Assembly (NCBI RefSeq): GCF_000420705.1
Contig: NZ_ATVL01000008.1
Span: 124,001 to 188,000, forward strand
Length of the DNA: 64,000 nt
Reading direction: 5' to 3'
Origin: Hymenobacter norwichensis DSM 15439
GTDB lineage: Bacteria; Bacteroidota; Bacteroidia; Cytophagales; Hymenobacteraceae
The translations under genes and the position numbers were made by a program. The notes below the pieces were generated by a model. That model ran no database searches. It saw nothing but the letters and a program-made list of their open reading frames with translations, and had not been told where the DNA came from. Positions 1-8,913 of this stretch are shown here, piece after piece; position 1 is the first letter of the stretch, and each line of letters begins with the position of its first letter.

Positions 1-249
1 AGTGAGCAACCGGCCGGATTTCTTTTACAGTTTGATTATGCACAGCCCCGCTTTTGAAGTAAATATGCTTCTGCTGCGCAGAAACGGCCTTTGGCTTTGT
101 AGCATTTCGTAGCAACCAATTCAACTCTCGCTTCTACTACAAGAACACGCCTTCTGAACTAGGGAGACCTTTTCTTGTCGCACTCAGCACAGGACGCTTG
201 CCAAGTATCTGATATTAATTACGCCTGAGTAGTTAGCTTTTCTTCGATA

Positions 250-1005
250 ATGCTCCACCTAAAAAATTGCCTGCTGCTTGGCTTGGCACTTGTCGTTGTG
301 GCCTGTAGCGAGCCGGCACCCCAACAGGTACGCGCTGAGCGCCTCATAACCCGCAAGGGTGCGGTGTATTCGTTGTTTTTTCCGCAGCATCTTGCCCTAG
401 ATATTGTAACCACTCGTCCTAATCCGGCAACCCAAGTCAACCAACTTAGTGTGGCGGCGGCGTACACGAATTTGCAAACCGGCGAGCCGCTGGACCTATT
501 GGTCTACAATGGCGTTATCCGGCAAGCAAAAGCTACAGTAGGCTTTCTGGACGGCGTGCTCACCCTTGCAGGAGATTCTTGCCGAATTTCTCAAGTATCC
601 CAAGGTCAGTGTCCTCCGCTTCACGAATTGGAGCAGGTAAGTGCGCGCCGAGGCACCGTGCTCCTTCAGGAGTTGTTGGTCTTTCGCGGGAGAAATCAAA
701 GAGCAGTTGGAGGCAGCCTTTTCCAACGCCGGGCCATAGTTGAATTAACAGATCATCGGTTTGCCGTGGCCGAAAGCGCGTCGGACTTGCTTACTATGCA
801 CCAATTTGCAGAAGACCTACGGGAGCTTGGCGCTTATAATGCGCTATATCTGGACATGGGTGATTGGGATGAAGGCTGGTATAAAACCGGCAAGCAAACG
901 GTAAAGCTCGGCCACCGACGGACAGAAACGCACCGGCAATCCAACTGGCTGGTTTTTGCTGCCCCATCTTCCATCAAGGCCGCTGAGCCGGTGGTACCTA
1001 AATGA
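250..1005 (+). CDS. lipoprotein, possible phosphodiester glycosidase-like
   Basis: Encodes 251 residues. The N-terminus is a lipoprotein signal: a basic stretch, a hydrophobic run and a lipobox ending VVVACSE near residue 20, so the protein is probably anchored in an outer or inner membrane leaflet. The rest is soluble. A stretch near residues 195-215 (NALYLDMGDWDEGWY) recalls the Asp-containing strand of the phosphodiester glycosidase (NAGPA/YigE) family, but I see no second family motif and treat this as a weak lead. The gene stands alone and is followed by a perfect hairpin terminator at 1042-1086. The ATG at 250 gives the best lipoprotein start. Coding is likely; function is uncertain. 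Confidence 0.75.
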   Translation: MLHLKNCLLLGLALVVVACSEPAPQQVRAERLITRKGAVYSLFFPQHLALDIVTTRPNPATQVNQLSVAAAYTNLQTGEPLDLLVYNGVIRQAKATVGFLDGVLTLAGDSCRISQVSQGQCPPLHELEQVSARRGTVLLQELLVFRGRNQRAVGGSLFQRRAIVELTDHRFAVAESASDLLTMHQFAEDLRELGAYNALYLDMGDWDEGWYKTGKQTVKLGHRRTETHRQSNWLVFAAPSSIKAAEPVVPK

Positions 1006-1041
1006 GCTAGACTACAATGCGTGGGGATTCCCCTTAGCAAT

Positions 1042-1086
1042 CAGGCTTACGAGAGAGTTATTGCTTATAACTCTCTCGTAAGCCTG
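1042..1086 (+). terminator. 20-bp perfect hairpin terminator
   Basis: Arms 1042-1061 and 1067-1086 are perfect reverse complements around a 5-nt loop (TGCTT). A T-rich tract follows (TATTTGTTTTT). It lies 37 nt after the stop of the lipoprotein gene and upstream of the next gene on the same strand, so it most likely ends the first transcript. Confidence 0.7.
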
Positions 1087-1186
1087 TATTTGTTTTTGGC
1101 TATACAACCCTTTGCGCTATGCCGCCCTCTTATTTCCCGACGGTCAACCGGCCGCCAACACAACTCTTTTATTCCTATCACATTCT

Positions 1187-2533
1187 ATGAAATCAGCTCT
1201 CCTTTCCTTGCTGGGGCTAAGTTTGAGTGGCCTCACCGCCCAGGCCCAATGGGTAAATCAACCCATTGCCTTCGCCAATACAGGCTCCATCCCTGCCTAC
1301 CTCGATGTAGTAGATGCTACCACTGTTTGGACGGCAACAGATGGTCTGACGCAATATGTGGCTCCGCAGCTAGGCCTCACCACCGATGGTGGCCAGACCT
1401 GGACGGTGCGCAATGTGCCCGTCCGCACTAACCAGCGCGAAACCATTACAGGGCTGAGTGCTCTCTCGGCTACCTCAGCCTGGGTGGTTACTGTGCCTGT
1501 AGATAGCGCCGGCAGCCGTATTCTGCACACCACCAACGGTGGTCAGACTTGGACTGTGCAGGGCCGGGGCACTGCTTTCTTCAATGCTGATAGCTACGCC
1601 GAAGTCGTGCATTTCTTTTCCGCTACGGATGGTGTGGTGGTTGGAGCCCCGCTCACTCAATCGTCCGGTCCCGAGGTGTATCGCACCACGGATGGCGGTG
1701 CAACCTGGTCGCCCGTGACGCTACCCCAAGCCTTGCTCAATGAGTATCCCGTGGGCATCCGGCCGGCCGTTGTGGGTAATACGATCTGGCTAGCTACTAC
1801 TAAGGGCCGCGTGTACCGCTCTACGGATCGGGGTGCTACCTGGACGGTCAGTGCCACCCCTACAGGGCAAGATCCTACGGGCCTAGCCTTCCGTGATGCA
1901 CAAAATGGACTTATGTCCTTCCTCGACGACAACGGCACCAACCACTTGCTTTACCGCACCACGGATGGGGGCGCGACCTGGACGCCGGTAACCTACGCTG
2001 GCCCCTTGCACGGCAATAGTCTTTCGGCTGTGCCAGGCACCAATCAGTATGTGTCGGTGGGCGGCAACTTGGGCAACAACGACCAGGGTTCATCCTATAC
2101 CAGCAACAACGGCCAAACCTGGGTAGCCTTGGAAAGTACTCTTAGCCATGCTCCGGTGGAATTCTTGAGCTCGACGGTGGGCTGGTCTGGAGGCTTTGCC
2201 CCTAGCCTGATTGGCCTGCGAGGTGATGGCGTCAATAAATTTACTAGCCAAGTACTGAGCGCACGCGGCACAAAGGCCGCGTTGCAAGCTGGCCTGACAT
2301 TGGCGCCAAACCCAACCGAGAACGGGCAGACCATACTGCGCACAGCGCGCGTTTTCAGTGCTCCCGCCCAAGTACGGGTGTTCGACGCAACAGGCCGAGT
2401 GGTTGCCCAACACACCTGGCCGGGAACGAACCCGCTGGCGCTAGACTTAAGCACACACCGCGCTGGCCTATATGTAGTAGAAGTAACTAGCCCTACCGGA
2501 TCTATTCAACAGAAAGTGCAGGTTTGCTACTAA
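1187..2533 (+). CDS. T9SS type A sorted protein with BNR/Ycf48-like repeats
   Basis: Encodes 448 residues from the ATG at 1187, chosen because it begins a clear Sec signal peptide (MKSALLSLLGLSLSGLTAQAQ); the frame is open further upstream but that extension would precede the signal. The body is a chain of BNR/Ycf48-like propeller repeats marked by T-[TN]-[DN]-G-G-x-T-W motifs (TTDGGQTW, TTNGGQTW, TTDGGATW, STDRGATW). The last ~80 residues are a type A Por secretion tail, starting around LAPNPTENGQ, with a GLYVVEV strand typical of that domain. Expected to cross the outer membrane by the type IX system and be surface-attached or released. The ligand cannot be told from sequence. Confidence 0.85.
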   Translation: MKSALLSLLGLSLSGLTAQAQWVNQPIAFANTGSIPAYLDVVDATTVWTATDGLTQYVAPQLGLTTDGGQTWTVRNVPVRTNQRETITGLSALSATSAWVVTVPVDSAGSRILHTTNGGQTWTVQGRGTAFFNADSYAEVVHFFSATDGVVVGAPLTQSSGPEVYRTTDGGATWSPVTLPQALLNEYPVGIRPAVVGNTIWLATTKGRVYRSTDRGATWTVSATPTGQDPTGLAFRDAQNGLMSFLDDNGTNHLLYRTTDGGATWTPVTYAGPLHGNSLSAVPGTNQYVSVGGNLGNNDQGSSYTSNNGQTWVALESTLSHAPVEFLSSTVGWSGGFAPSLIGLRGDGVNKFTSQVLSARGTKAALQAGLTLAPNPTENGQTILRTARVFSAPAQVRVFDATGRVVAQHTWPGTNPLALDLSTHRAGLYVVEVTSPTGSIQQKVQVCY

Positions 2534-2559
2534 AGCGTTGCTTAGAAGATGAGCTTATG

Positions 2560-2593
2560 AAAAGCCCCGGAACCTAGCAGTTGCGGGGCTTTT
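2560..2593 (+). terminator. rho-independent terminator
   Basis: Arms AAAAGCCCCG (2560-2569) and CGGGGCTTTT (2584-2593), followed by ACTTTTA, sit 27 nt after the stop of the BNR-repeat gene. Confidence 0.8.
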
Positions 2594-3004
2594 ACTTTTA
2601 GGATTAGTTCGTCTAGCAAGCGGATCTACTACTCATTGAAGCAGCTAGCTGACTGGTATTCTGATATTTATAGCTGTATCCAAACTAGCTAACGTAGCGC
2701 CTGGGCAGGAACAGCCCAAAATAGTAAGCACCATTCATCTTTCTACTCATTTCCCGCTTCTTACTCTATATACAGCCCTTTTACACTCACCTCTTAGCCA
2801 TAATCACTGGCACCCGAAGGAGTGTACTACTCTGGAATACAATAACTTGATTTTGTTATCAGCGACACCTTGCGGGGTTATTTTCTGGATGTCAGAGGCA
2901 CTACCTGCGGCTATAGACAATTGGTATAAGCAGTGCCTTCCTTATAACCGCCCCGGCCTAAATAGCCCCTAACTGGCAACAAAAGGCGCATGCATACGCA
3001 GTAC
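2594..3004. other. intergenic stretch with no gene seen
   Basis: About 410 nt between two genes whose 3' ends face each other. I see no open frame with plausible composition, no RNA gene and no repeat here beyond the terminator at its left edge. Confidence 0.5.
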
Positions 3005-3442
3005 TTATTGCGCAACCTTCTCGTATTCGAGGCGGGGACCATCACAAGCTTCCCACGAATTAACCAGCGTATCGTTTGGTTTGACAAACAGGTACTCCTT
3101 CAACTGGCTTGGCGTGCAAGTGCCAATTAAACTGTTAGTCGCGTTGTACGTGAGAATGGAGTACTGGCCAGACGTGGAAGTACGCACGGAGAACGTACCG
3201 TGCGCATCTACAGCTTGTCCGTTTTGGATGCGCGTTTTGGTGAAAGTGCTATCAGCCTGAAAAACATACGTCTCCTGCCAAGGCAAGGCCGCGCCCGTGA
3301 GGATGGTATTTGTCCAACCAGATGTAGACTTAACTAGCTGCCACGTTTGAGGATAGGTTGTAGTCTGAGTTTCTACTACCTCATCTTTTTGGCAGGAACC
3401 TAATGTAGCTATCGAAAGGAACAACAGGAGTGCGTTTTTCAT
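3005..3442 (-). CDS. lipocalin-like lipoprotein, hypothetical
   Basis: Encodes 145 residues. The start at 3442 is preferred over one nine codons upstream because it begins the signal MKNALLLFLSIATLGSCQKD, with a lipobox LGSC at Cys19. The mature part has the pattern of small Bacteroidota lipocalin-like lipoproteins: an opening TWQLVKSTSGW strand, a middle TYVFQADSTFTKTR strand and alternating hydrophobic residues, with two further cysteines. It stands alone on the minus strand. Function unknown. Confidence 0.7.
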   Translation of the reverse strand: MKNALLLFLSIATLGSCQKDEVVETQTTTYPQTWQLVKSTSGWTNTILTGAALPWQETYVFQADSTFTKTRIQNGQAVDAHGTFSVRTSTSGQYSILTYNATNSLIGTCTPSQLKEYLFVKPNDTLVNSWEACDGPRLEYEKVAQ

Positions 3443-3894
3443 AATTAGCAGAATGTAAGAGGTGTACAAGTAAGAGGCTCAAAGTATTATACAGGTTGCA
3501 TAAGTAAGCCTGAAAGAAGCGCTTTATACAAAGCTTCTGTTTATTCCCCATGAGTCTTTACCGATTTGCTTCTTACTCGCAGATCCTAGCAGAGAGTATT
3601 TGTTATGCATGCAATCGTCGGACGTCTGATTCAAGCCGGAGCGCACTGATTTAATGAGCTGGCTTACTAGCATCATGGTGGGGCCGGTTGCTGTAGTTGG
3701 AAAGTTAACGTAACGAGGCCGCTGCCTTATAGGATGCAGCCATGCCCACATAGAATAATCCGCATTTGATAGTCAATGCCGTAATCTAAATCGGTTATGC
3801 TACGTACTATTCTCTTTTTGTGCGCCTACGGCTCAGCTCTTTGCACGCTTTTTTTATTTATCAGCTGGCGTAACCTGTCTTTCGTTTCTCCCAC
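3443..3894. other. intergenic stretch with no convincing gene
   Basis: About 450 nt between divergent genes. A 75-codon minus-strand frame (3524-3751) is open but has no signal, motif or sensible composition. The promoters of both flanking genes must lie here, but I cannot identify a good TAnnTTTG box. Confidence 0.4.
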
Positions 3895-4311
3895 ATGCCT
3901 CTTGAATTAGTTAACGGCTTCGGTCACGTGTACCTCACCATTGAGTATGATGCGGCCAACCACTGGGTCTACAATAATTGGCTTGGCATCCAGACCTATA
4001 TTGGCATCATTGCCGGAGCCGATGCCTGCTTACACCCACTGCGCGAACATCAGTGCGCTTATTTGCTTAATGATAACCGCCACGTACTAGGCCCATGGGA
4101 CCATGCGGTGGAATGGATTGCTAAGGACTGGGCTCCGAGGGCTAGTGCGCAGGGCCTCACGCATTTTGCGCAGGTTATCAGCCCTGAAGCACTAGCTGCT
4201 ACTTCCGGCGAGGCAATGCATGTAGGTATAGGCAACCAATTGCAGATACGCCAGTTTTCGGCTATTGAAGAAGCCCAGGCGTGGTTACGCCAAGCGCAGA
4301 ACAAGCAGTAA
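3895..4311 (+). CDS. SpoIIAA-like (STAS/SEC14-like) hypothetical protein
   Basis: Encodes 138 residues with no signal peptide, so probably cytosolic. The layout resembles small SpoIIAA-like proteins common in Hymenobacter: a first strand (VYLTIEYDAANHWVY), a central block around LLNDNRHVLGPWDHAVEWI, a strand HFAQVIS and a C-terminal helix EEAQAWLRQAQ. The EEA.AWL ending is typical of that fold. No catalytic residues can be pointed to. The gene is alone; its partner and role are unknown. Confidence 0.7.
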   Translation: MPLELVNGFGHVYLTIEYDAANHWVYNNWLGIQTYIGIIAGADACLHPLREHQCAYLLNDNRHVLGPWDHAVEWIAKDWAPRASAQGLTHFAQVISPEALAATSGEAMHVGIGNQLQIRQFSAIEEAQAWLRQAQNKQ

Positions 4312-4663
4312 CGAACTGCCTTTTACTTGTAAGGCTTCTCCACCACAGATAGAGCATATATGGTTTTAGTGCTCAGCTACTTGCTGCGGCCTATACTTTT
4401 CTATAAGCAAATTTACTTCGAGTCAGGATGCCTCTATGCAGCCCGAAATTGCTGCGTTTACTCTCTGTGTGGAGCAGGAGAAGGGGTCGGCTACCAAGGC
4501 AGGCCTGTAGGCCTTACTATCGTTGTGGTAAAAGCTTGCTCTGCTACCACGTAAGGTTTATTTTCTTGCGCCAAGAGGTATCACTTGCCTGAATTTCGCG
4601 TAGAAATACGCTCACTCACACGCTGGTCTGTGCCTATCCGCCCCTGCAGACATAGCGTTTTAT
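4312..4663. other. intergenic stretch, nothing identified
   Basis: About 350 nt. A 64-codon plus-strand frame at 4360-4554 exists but looks like chance (many Cys, Tyr and Val in an odd order, no signal peptide that makes sense). Confidence 0.4.
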
Positions 4664-4858
4664 ATGATGGACCCAGAAGAAGAATTTATCCAGAATGCCA
4701 CAACTATGCTGCATTACTCTCGAACCGAGATAAAGCAGTTTCTGGCCTGGACTACCCCCAATACAAACCATCACCAACAAGCCACCCAGATGCTGGCGCA
4801 ACTTGACCAGCTAGCAACTGGCATGAAAAAACTATTGCACACCTACAAAAACCGTTAG
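4664..4858 (+). CDS. small hypothetical protein
   Basis: A 64-residue acidic-then-basic helical protein beginning MMDPEEEFIQ; the second Met at 4667 is an equally good start. Composition is helix-forming (Gln, Leu, Ala, Lys) without membrane segments or cysteines. I do not recognise it. An overlapping plus-strand frame at 4585-4806 is less credible because it is rich in Arg, Pro and Cys. Listed because codon use looks normal for the neighbourhood. Confidence 0.45.
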   Translation: MMDPEEEFIQNATTMLHYSRTEIKQFLAWTTPNTNHHQQATQMLAQLDQLATGMKKLLHTYKNR

Positions 4859-5083
4859 TATTCCATAAGAATACGCCGTGTAGCGTCAAACCAGCGCCTT
4901 ATCTGAATAAAGGATGAAGCATTTGCCTATCCCTACATACATGTGTGATTGTACATAGAAAACTAGTAAAACATTTTGCCAGCTAATAAACACTTGCTCT
5001 TTCGCTGGATAGTTAGAGTGGATAATCAATTGTATTATTTAATTTTTTTATAAAATTACAATGATATATATTACAAATTATTC

Positions 5084-5091
5084 TATGTTTG
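5084..5091 (+). promoter_or_regulatory. possible Bacteroidota -7 element
   Basis: TATGTTTG fits TAnnTTTG and lies in a very AT-rich stretch 44 nt before the small frame at 5135. I see no matching TTG at the -33 distance, so this is tentative. Confidence 0.3.
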
Positions 5092-5134
5092 CTACTGCAA
5101 CTTCCTGCTATCTTCTCCCAAGCTTTTCCATCTT

Positions 5135-5341
5135 GTGATGCGCCTGGATTATCTATCCTCCACTATTGGGCATGCTGTGCCGTCGGCAGCCCTGCACTGG
5201 CACCGCTGCCTAGATGCGCAGTGCATTTCCTTTCGCAAGCTGGTTGCGGCTCCGCATCAGCATTGGTATCAGTGTACAGATCCGGCTTGTGTCTGCTTTC
5301 AGCGCTACGTAAGCGCCGCCCACCAGCACGCCGCTCGATAA
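5135..5341 (+). CDS. possible small Cys/His-rich protein
   Basis: A 68-residue frame (start at 5135 or the next Met at 5138). It contains two similar blocks, WHRCLDAQCISF and WYQCTDPACVCF, each with Trp/aromatic, Cys, four residues, Cys, and each preceded by a His-rich stretch, as in a zinc knuckle formed from two half-sites. A TAnnTTTG-like box lies upstream at 5084. A longer overlapping frame in another phase (5089-5370) is less convincing. No family recognised; coding status is uncertain. Confidence 0.4.
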   Translation: MMRLDYLSSTIGHAVPSAALHWHRCLDAQCISFRKLVAAPHQHWYQCTDPACVCFQRYVSAAHQHAAR

Positions 5342-5539
5342 GTTTGGCTCCACACTATATACCCTCTTAAAGAGCATCCGCCGGGCGTAGCTGCTGTTAC
5401 TAATGCTAATTGCCGGAAGCTTAGCGGCCTTATGAGTGTAAGCCAGATTTAGGTTAATACCGTTTGCGCAAGTACGTCCGCGCATCATATCCGGCTACCT
5501 GCACAACGCCATTGAATACACACGCTGCTATGAAAACAA

Positions 5540-5574
5540 AAAAGCCCCACCTAAATAATTTAGGTGGGGCTTTT
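5540..5574 (-). terminator. rho-independent terminator
   Basis: Arms 5540-5555 and 5559-5574 are perfect complements (AAAAGCCCCACCTAAA on the left) with a 3-nt loop. On the minus strand the hairpin is followed by TTTGTTTTCA, and it lies just past the stop of the minus-strand beta-barrel gene at 5594. Confidence 0.8.
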
Positions 5575-5593
5575 CATATGAAAGCGTAGCGGA

Positions 5594-6214
5594 TTAGTTG
5601 CTGCCTGGGAAGGCGAAGCCCAACTGAAATTGAAACACCGAGTTGCGGATACTATTTCCTCCTGCCAACGCGGCATCTCCGTCATAAAGTTTGGTGATGC
5701 CCCCATTATAGCGGATACCAACATTCGGGCCGCTTTCTAGCTGGTAGCCCACCCCTACAATGTAGCCGAACTGCAGCTTATTGAGTTGGCCTCGAGTGGT
5801 AACGTCAGCCATGGACGAATTTTCAAACTTTGTTTTCCGCGCGAATAAGTATCCTATTTGCGGACCGGCTTCAAACACTAAACCAGCAGCGTTGATGCGG
5901 GCCAAGAGGGGCAAATCAATGTTATGATACGTTGTCTTGGACACATCCTCAATCTGATAGCCGCGCTGAGAATACAGCAACTCCGGGTGCAACTCAAACA
6001 GCCCACCCACGCCTAAAGTCGTTGTGGTTGTAACGCCGGCCTGGAAGCCAAAGCGGTTTTGCACATTACCTTCGAAGTCTTTGTTGTCGCCGGCTAACGT
6101 AGCGGCTACTACCCCTACTTTAAGGCCGAAGCGGGTGCCGCCTCCGTTGGCGGATTGGGCTTGCGCAGCGGTAATGCTGGCAAGCAGGGAAAGCGGTAGA
6201 AGAATGTTTTTCAT
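5594..6214 (-). CDS. PorT-family outer membrane beta-barrel protein
   Basis: Encodes 206 residues from the start at 6214, chosen because it opens a Sec signal (MKNILLPLSLLASITAAQAQ). The mature protein is a small beta-barrel of the outer-membrane-protein-beta-barrel_2/PorT type: GGTRFGLKVGVVAATLAG at the first strand, FGFQAGVTTTTTLG, LFELHPELLYSQRGYQIED, then LLARINAAGLVFEAGPQIGYLF, and a last strand ending FQFQLGFAFPG. This is the order of eight short strands expected for the family. It is a stand-alone gene with a strong terminator. Role unknown. Confidence 0.8.
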   Translation of the reverse strand: MKNILLPLSLLASITAAQAQSANGGGTRFGLKVGVVAATLAGDNKDFEGNVQNRFGFQAGVTTTTTLGVGGLFELHPELLYSQRGYQIEDVSKTTYHNIDLPLLARINAAGLVFEAGPQIGYLFARKTKFENSSMADVTTRGQLNKLQFGYIVGVGYQLESGPNVGIRYNGGITKLYDGDAALAGGNSIRNSVFQFQLGFAFPGSN

Positions 6215-6762
6215 AGGTAGGAAAGAAAGGAAGAGGGTGGCAAGGTTCACCTAGTGGGAACTAACTCGAAAGCCCCTGAACTCAGGAGGCCTAGATAAAG
6301 ACGGTAGACACGCGTATTTTGTTCGCTTAAAATATTGATTGTCAATGATAAAATATGGCTTTTGATGTATATTAGCACAGGCCTAATTATCCATCGGACG
6401 CTCGCTCAACTTGCATAAACACAGTGCATTCGTCGTTTCTAGCAGGTATTATATAAGTGGCACAAACTGGCTATTTCTCGTTTCGAAGAAGGAAGCTAAG
6501 AAGCTCAGACAGAGACCTATCAAGTTATTTACACGCTTACTTTTACTATAGTAAATAGTGAGCTAAATAGCTTATGCTACTACAGCACGAACCGGCCTAG
6601 CCCCTACTCGAATAGCTAGTGTATTAGAACCACCAAGAAGTAGGCTCTGAAGCCTGCAAGTAGTTACTCCCTGAAAAGCAAACGGCTTACTGTAGAGCGA
6701 ACGAAAGCACTCGTATAAGTTTGGTTCAACAGCAGAGGCCATGTTCCCGTTTGATTTTACCT
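6215..6762. other. long divergent intergenic region
   Basis: About 550 nt between the beta-barrel gene (minus) and the acetyltransferase gene (plus). It is AT-rich with a short palindrome ATTGATTGTCAAT near 6336, but I see no small gene, RNA gene or convincing promoter box. Confidence 0.4.
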
Positions 6763-7317
6763 ATGCATACGTTCACCCTTCGGCAGGCTCGTATAGCCGA
6801 CGCACCGCAACTGGCAGCGTTAGCCAATCAACATACGTATGAGCAACTCGACGAAGCAGCTCGGCAAAGCGGCTTTCTTACCGGCAGATTCACAGCCGCT
6901 ACGCTAGCAGAGAGAATTGCCTCAGCACCGGGCATAATTGCCATGTACCAAGAAGAAGTAGCTGGCTTCGTGGTCAACTCTCACCTACCCGCCGAGCAGT
7001 ATCCCCCGTTTATCCAGGAAATTATTGCTTTACTGCCAGGGCTATTTTTCCAGCAGCAAGCCATAACTACCTACCGCTGGTTTTTTTATGGCCCAATACT
7101 GGTGCTACCGCCGTATCGGGGTCAGGGCTTGTTACAAGAGCTATTCCACGCTACGCAACGAATGCTCGCTAGCCACTATGAAGTTGGAGTTGCTTTTATT
7201 GCAGAACGCAATGTCACTTCTCTCCATTTACACACCCAAAAGCTCGGGTTAGAAGTGGTTGGCCACCTTGTACTTGAGCAAGAGACTTACATCCTGTTGG
7301 CTTTCGCTGTCAAATAA
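6763..7317 (+). CDS. GNAT-family N-acetyltransferase
   Basis: Encodes 184 residues from the ATG at 6763 (MHTFTLRQARIADAPQLAAL), preferred over a TTG 42 nt upstream because the GNAT fold starts here. The acetyl-CoA binding motif A is visible at LVLPPYRGQGLLQELFHA (R-G-Q-G-L), followed by a strand around VAFIAERNVTSLHLHTQKLG, where Asn and the aromatic/basic residues match motif B. Transfers acetyl from acetyl-CoA to an unknown amine. No neighbour suggests a substrate. Confidence 0.8.
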   Translation: MHTFTLRQARIADAPQLAALANQHTYEQLDEAARQSGFLTGRFTAATLAERIASAPGIIAMYQEEVAGFVVNSHLPAEQYPPFIQEIIALLPGLFFQQQAITTYRWFFYGPILVLPPYRGQGLLQELFHATQRMLASHYEVGVAFIAERNVTSLHLHTQKLGLEVVGHLVLEQETYILLAFAVK

Positions 7318-7489
7318 GCGCTACTTGTTAGTAGCTCTGCTTCTGAGCAGCTCTTTTGAGCTTATCCATTTCCTTTCAGTTAAGCGCACTACCTCAGAGT
7401 AAGGCGCACTGGGCAGCGGCGCTGGCTTGATAAAGATCATCATGAAATGTGCGCTATTACCTGCTAAGGCATTGCTATGCCTGTCCTGT

Positions 7490-7777
7490 GGTCCTACAGA
7501 CTATCCCTCCGACCAACTTAAATCCTTATGGCGTGCCTACTCCAACTCTTTCGTACCACTCAAAGAGCCAAAGGACTTCCAGAAAATCAGCCTCAAGCCC
7601 GGCAAAACCCAGACGCTCACCTTCACCATCGACTAAAATAAGCTAGCTTTCTACAACAGCAAGCAGGAATGGAAAGCCGAGCCCGACAAATTTAACCTCA
7701 TGGTAGGCTCCGCTTCCGACGACATTCTCCTTGAAAACGTAGTAGAACTTCTACCAAAGATGGTTTTTATCAACTAG
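7490..7777 (+). pseudogene. fragment of a GH3 beta-glucosidase (C-terminal Fn3-like domain)
   Basis: The translation around 7550-7633 (PLKEPKDFQKISLKPGKTQ, then TLTFTID) is the fibronectin-like tail of family 3 beta-glucosidases. After an in-frame TAA at 7634-7636 the same frame continues NKLAFYNSKQEW and FNLMVGSASDDILL up to a TAG at 7775-7777, which is the rest of that domain. The catalytic (alpha/beta)8 and sandwich domains are missing. This is therefore a relic of a gene lost by deletion and then interrupted by a stop. The left boundary is vague, because upstream codons (DYPSDQLKSLWRAYSNSF) match poorly. Confidence 0.7.
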
Positions 7778-7857
7778 ACCGCCCCCCTTGTTTGCACTGA
7801 TATATAGCAGCAAGCACCGCTACCTATATGTTGCGCAGGATTCGTACAAGTATCCAT

Positions 7858-8793
7858 ATGAAACCGAAATCCTTAGCTGCCTTTTACGATGCGTGTGCTC
7901 CGGGTGCTGAGTCGGTTGGTGGAGTGCTGCCGCCACCGGGTATGGCGCAGGGCGTGGGGCATTTCAATGTCTTCTCGTTGGCAGATATTCCTTTGGCTCC
8001 CCCGATGACGTTTGAACGGCGAGCCTATTATAAAATAACGCTCTGCCGGGGACGCAGTCAAGTGGAGTATGCCGACCAAGCGCCACACCTCGGCAATACT
8101 ACCCTGTTTCTGGTGACGCCGCGCTTGCCCTACCGGTGGCTGCCCCTCACCGAAACGCCCGCGGGATATTGCTGCCTCTTCGACGATGCGTTTCTACTTC
8201 CTGCCCGGACTGGAGTAGTACTGGCAGAACTACCAATTTTTCAAGCCGGAGCTTACCCGGTGTGGGAAGTGGCCGAAGCTGACTGCGCGACCATGGAAGC
8301 TATTTTTCAGAAGATGGCGCACGAACTCGTGTCGGGCTACGCCTATAAGCACGACCTGCTACGCACTTACCTCTGGGAGCTGATTCATGTGGTGCAGAAG
8401 CTGCAACCAGTTCCTGCCCCGCTGGCTACGCACAGTGCTTCTGAACGAGTGGCCACCCAATTCATGGAGTTGCTAGAGCAACAGTTTCCGCGCCAGAGCC
8501 CGCAACCGCCGCTACGCCTACGCAGCGCCACCGACTATGCCAACCAACTAGCTGTGCACGTCAATCACCTCAACCGGGTATTGAAGGAAACAACGGGTTA
8601 CACCACCACCGCTTTCATTGGCCAGCGCTTGACACAGGAAGCCAAGATCTTGCTGAAGCAAACAGCTTGGAGTATTTCAGAAATTGCCGATAGCCTAGGT
8701 TTTGCCGACGTTGCCCATTTCTGCACATTTTTCAAGCGGTACACCGGCCAAACGCCAGGAGACTTTCGGCATTTGGCTGTATTCGGAGCCTGA
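7858..8793 (+). CDS. AraC-family transcriptional regulator
   Basis: Encodes 311 residues from the ATG at 7858. The N-terminal ~180 residues are a cupin-like sensing domain (GVGHFNVFSLADIPL, then a FERRAYYKITLCRGRSQVEY strand). The C-terminal ~100 residues hold the two helix-turn-helix motifs: LAVHVNHLNRVLKETTGYTT for the first and ISEIADSLGFADVAHFCTFF with GQTPGDFR for the second, the hallmark of AraC proteins. A short-chain dehydrogenase gene follows on the same strand after about 120 nt, a common arrangement in which the AraC protein controls the enzyme. The ligand is not known. Confidence 0.88.
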   Translation: MKPKSLAAFYDACAPGAESVGGVLPPPGMAQGVGHFNVFSLADIPLAPPMTFERRAYYKITLCRGRSQVEYADQAPHLGNTTLFLVTPRLPYRWLPLTETPAGYCCLFDDAFLLPARTGVVLAELPIFQAGAYPVWEVAEADCATMEAIFQKMAHELVSGYAYKHDLLRTYLWELIHVVQKLQPVPAPLATHSASERVATQFMELLEQQFPRQSPQPPLRLRSATDYANQLAVHVNHLNRVLKETTGYTTTAFIGQRLTQEAKILLKQTAWSISEIADSLGFADVAHFCTFFKRYTGQTPGDFRHLAVFGA

Positions 8794-8801
8794 TATGTTT
8801 G
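8773..8801 (+). promoter_or_regulatory. possible promoter for the SDR gene
   Basis: TTG at 8773-8775, 18 nt, then TATGTTTG at 8794-8801 fits the Bacteroidota consensus. It overlaps the end of the AraC gene and would give a leader of about 105 nt before the start at 8914. Confidence 0.4.
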
Positions 8802-8913
8802 AAATCTAAAACAGATGGGTTGATTGGCGAAGTCTGGTGCCTGCCTATCTCCCTGACCTTTGGGCACACGTAATCACCTCCCTAAGTAGGGAGATCAAAC
8901 CCAATGGCAACAC

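Noticed and set aside
1..249. Start of the window before the first gene
   Set aside because: I looked for the end of an upstream gene or an RNA gene and found nothing that could be supported.
3524..3751. A 75-codon minus-strand frame
   Set aside because: No signal, motif or composition that supports coding, and an isolated position in a spacer.
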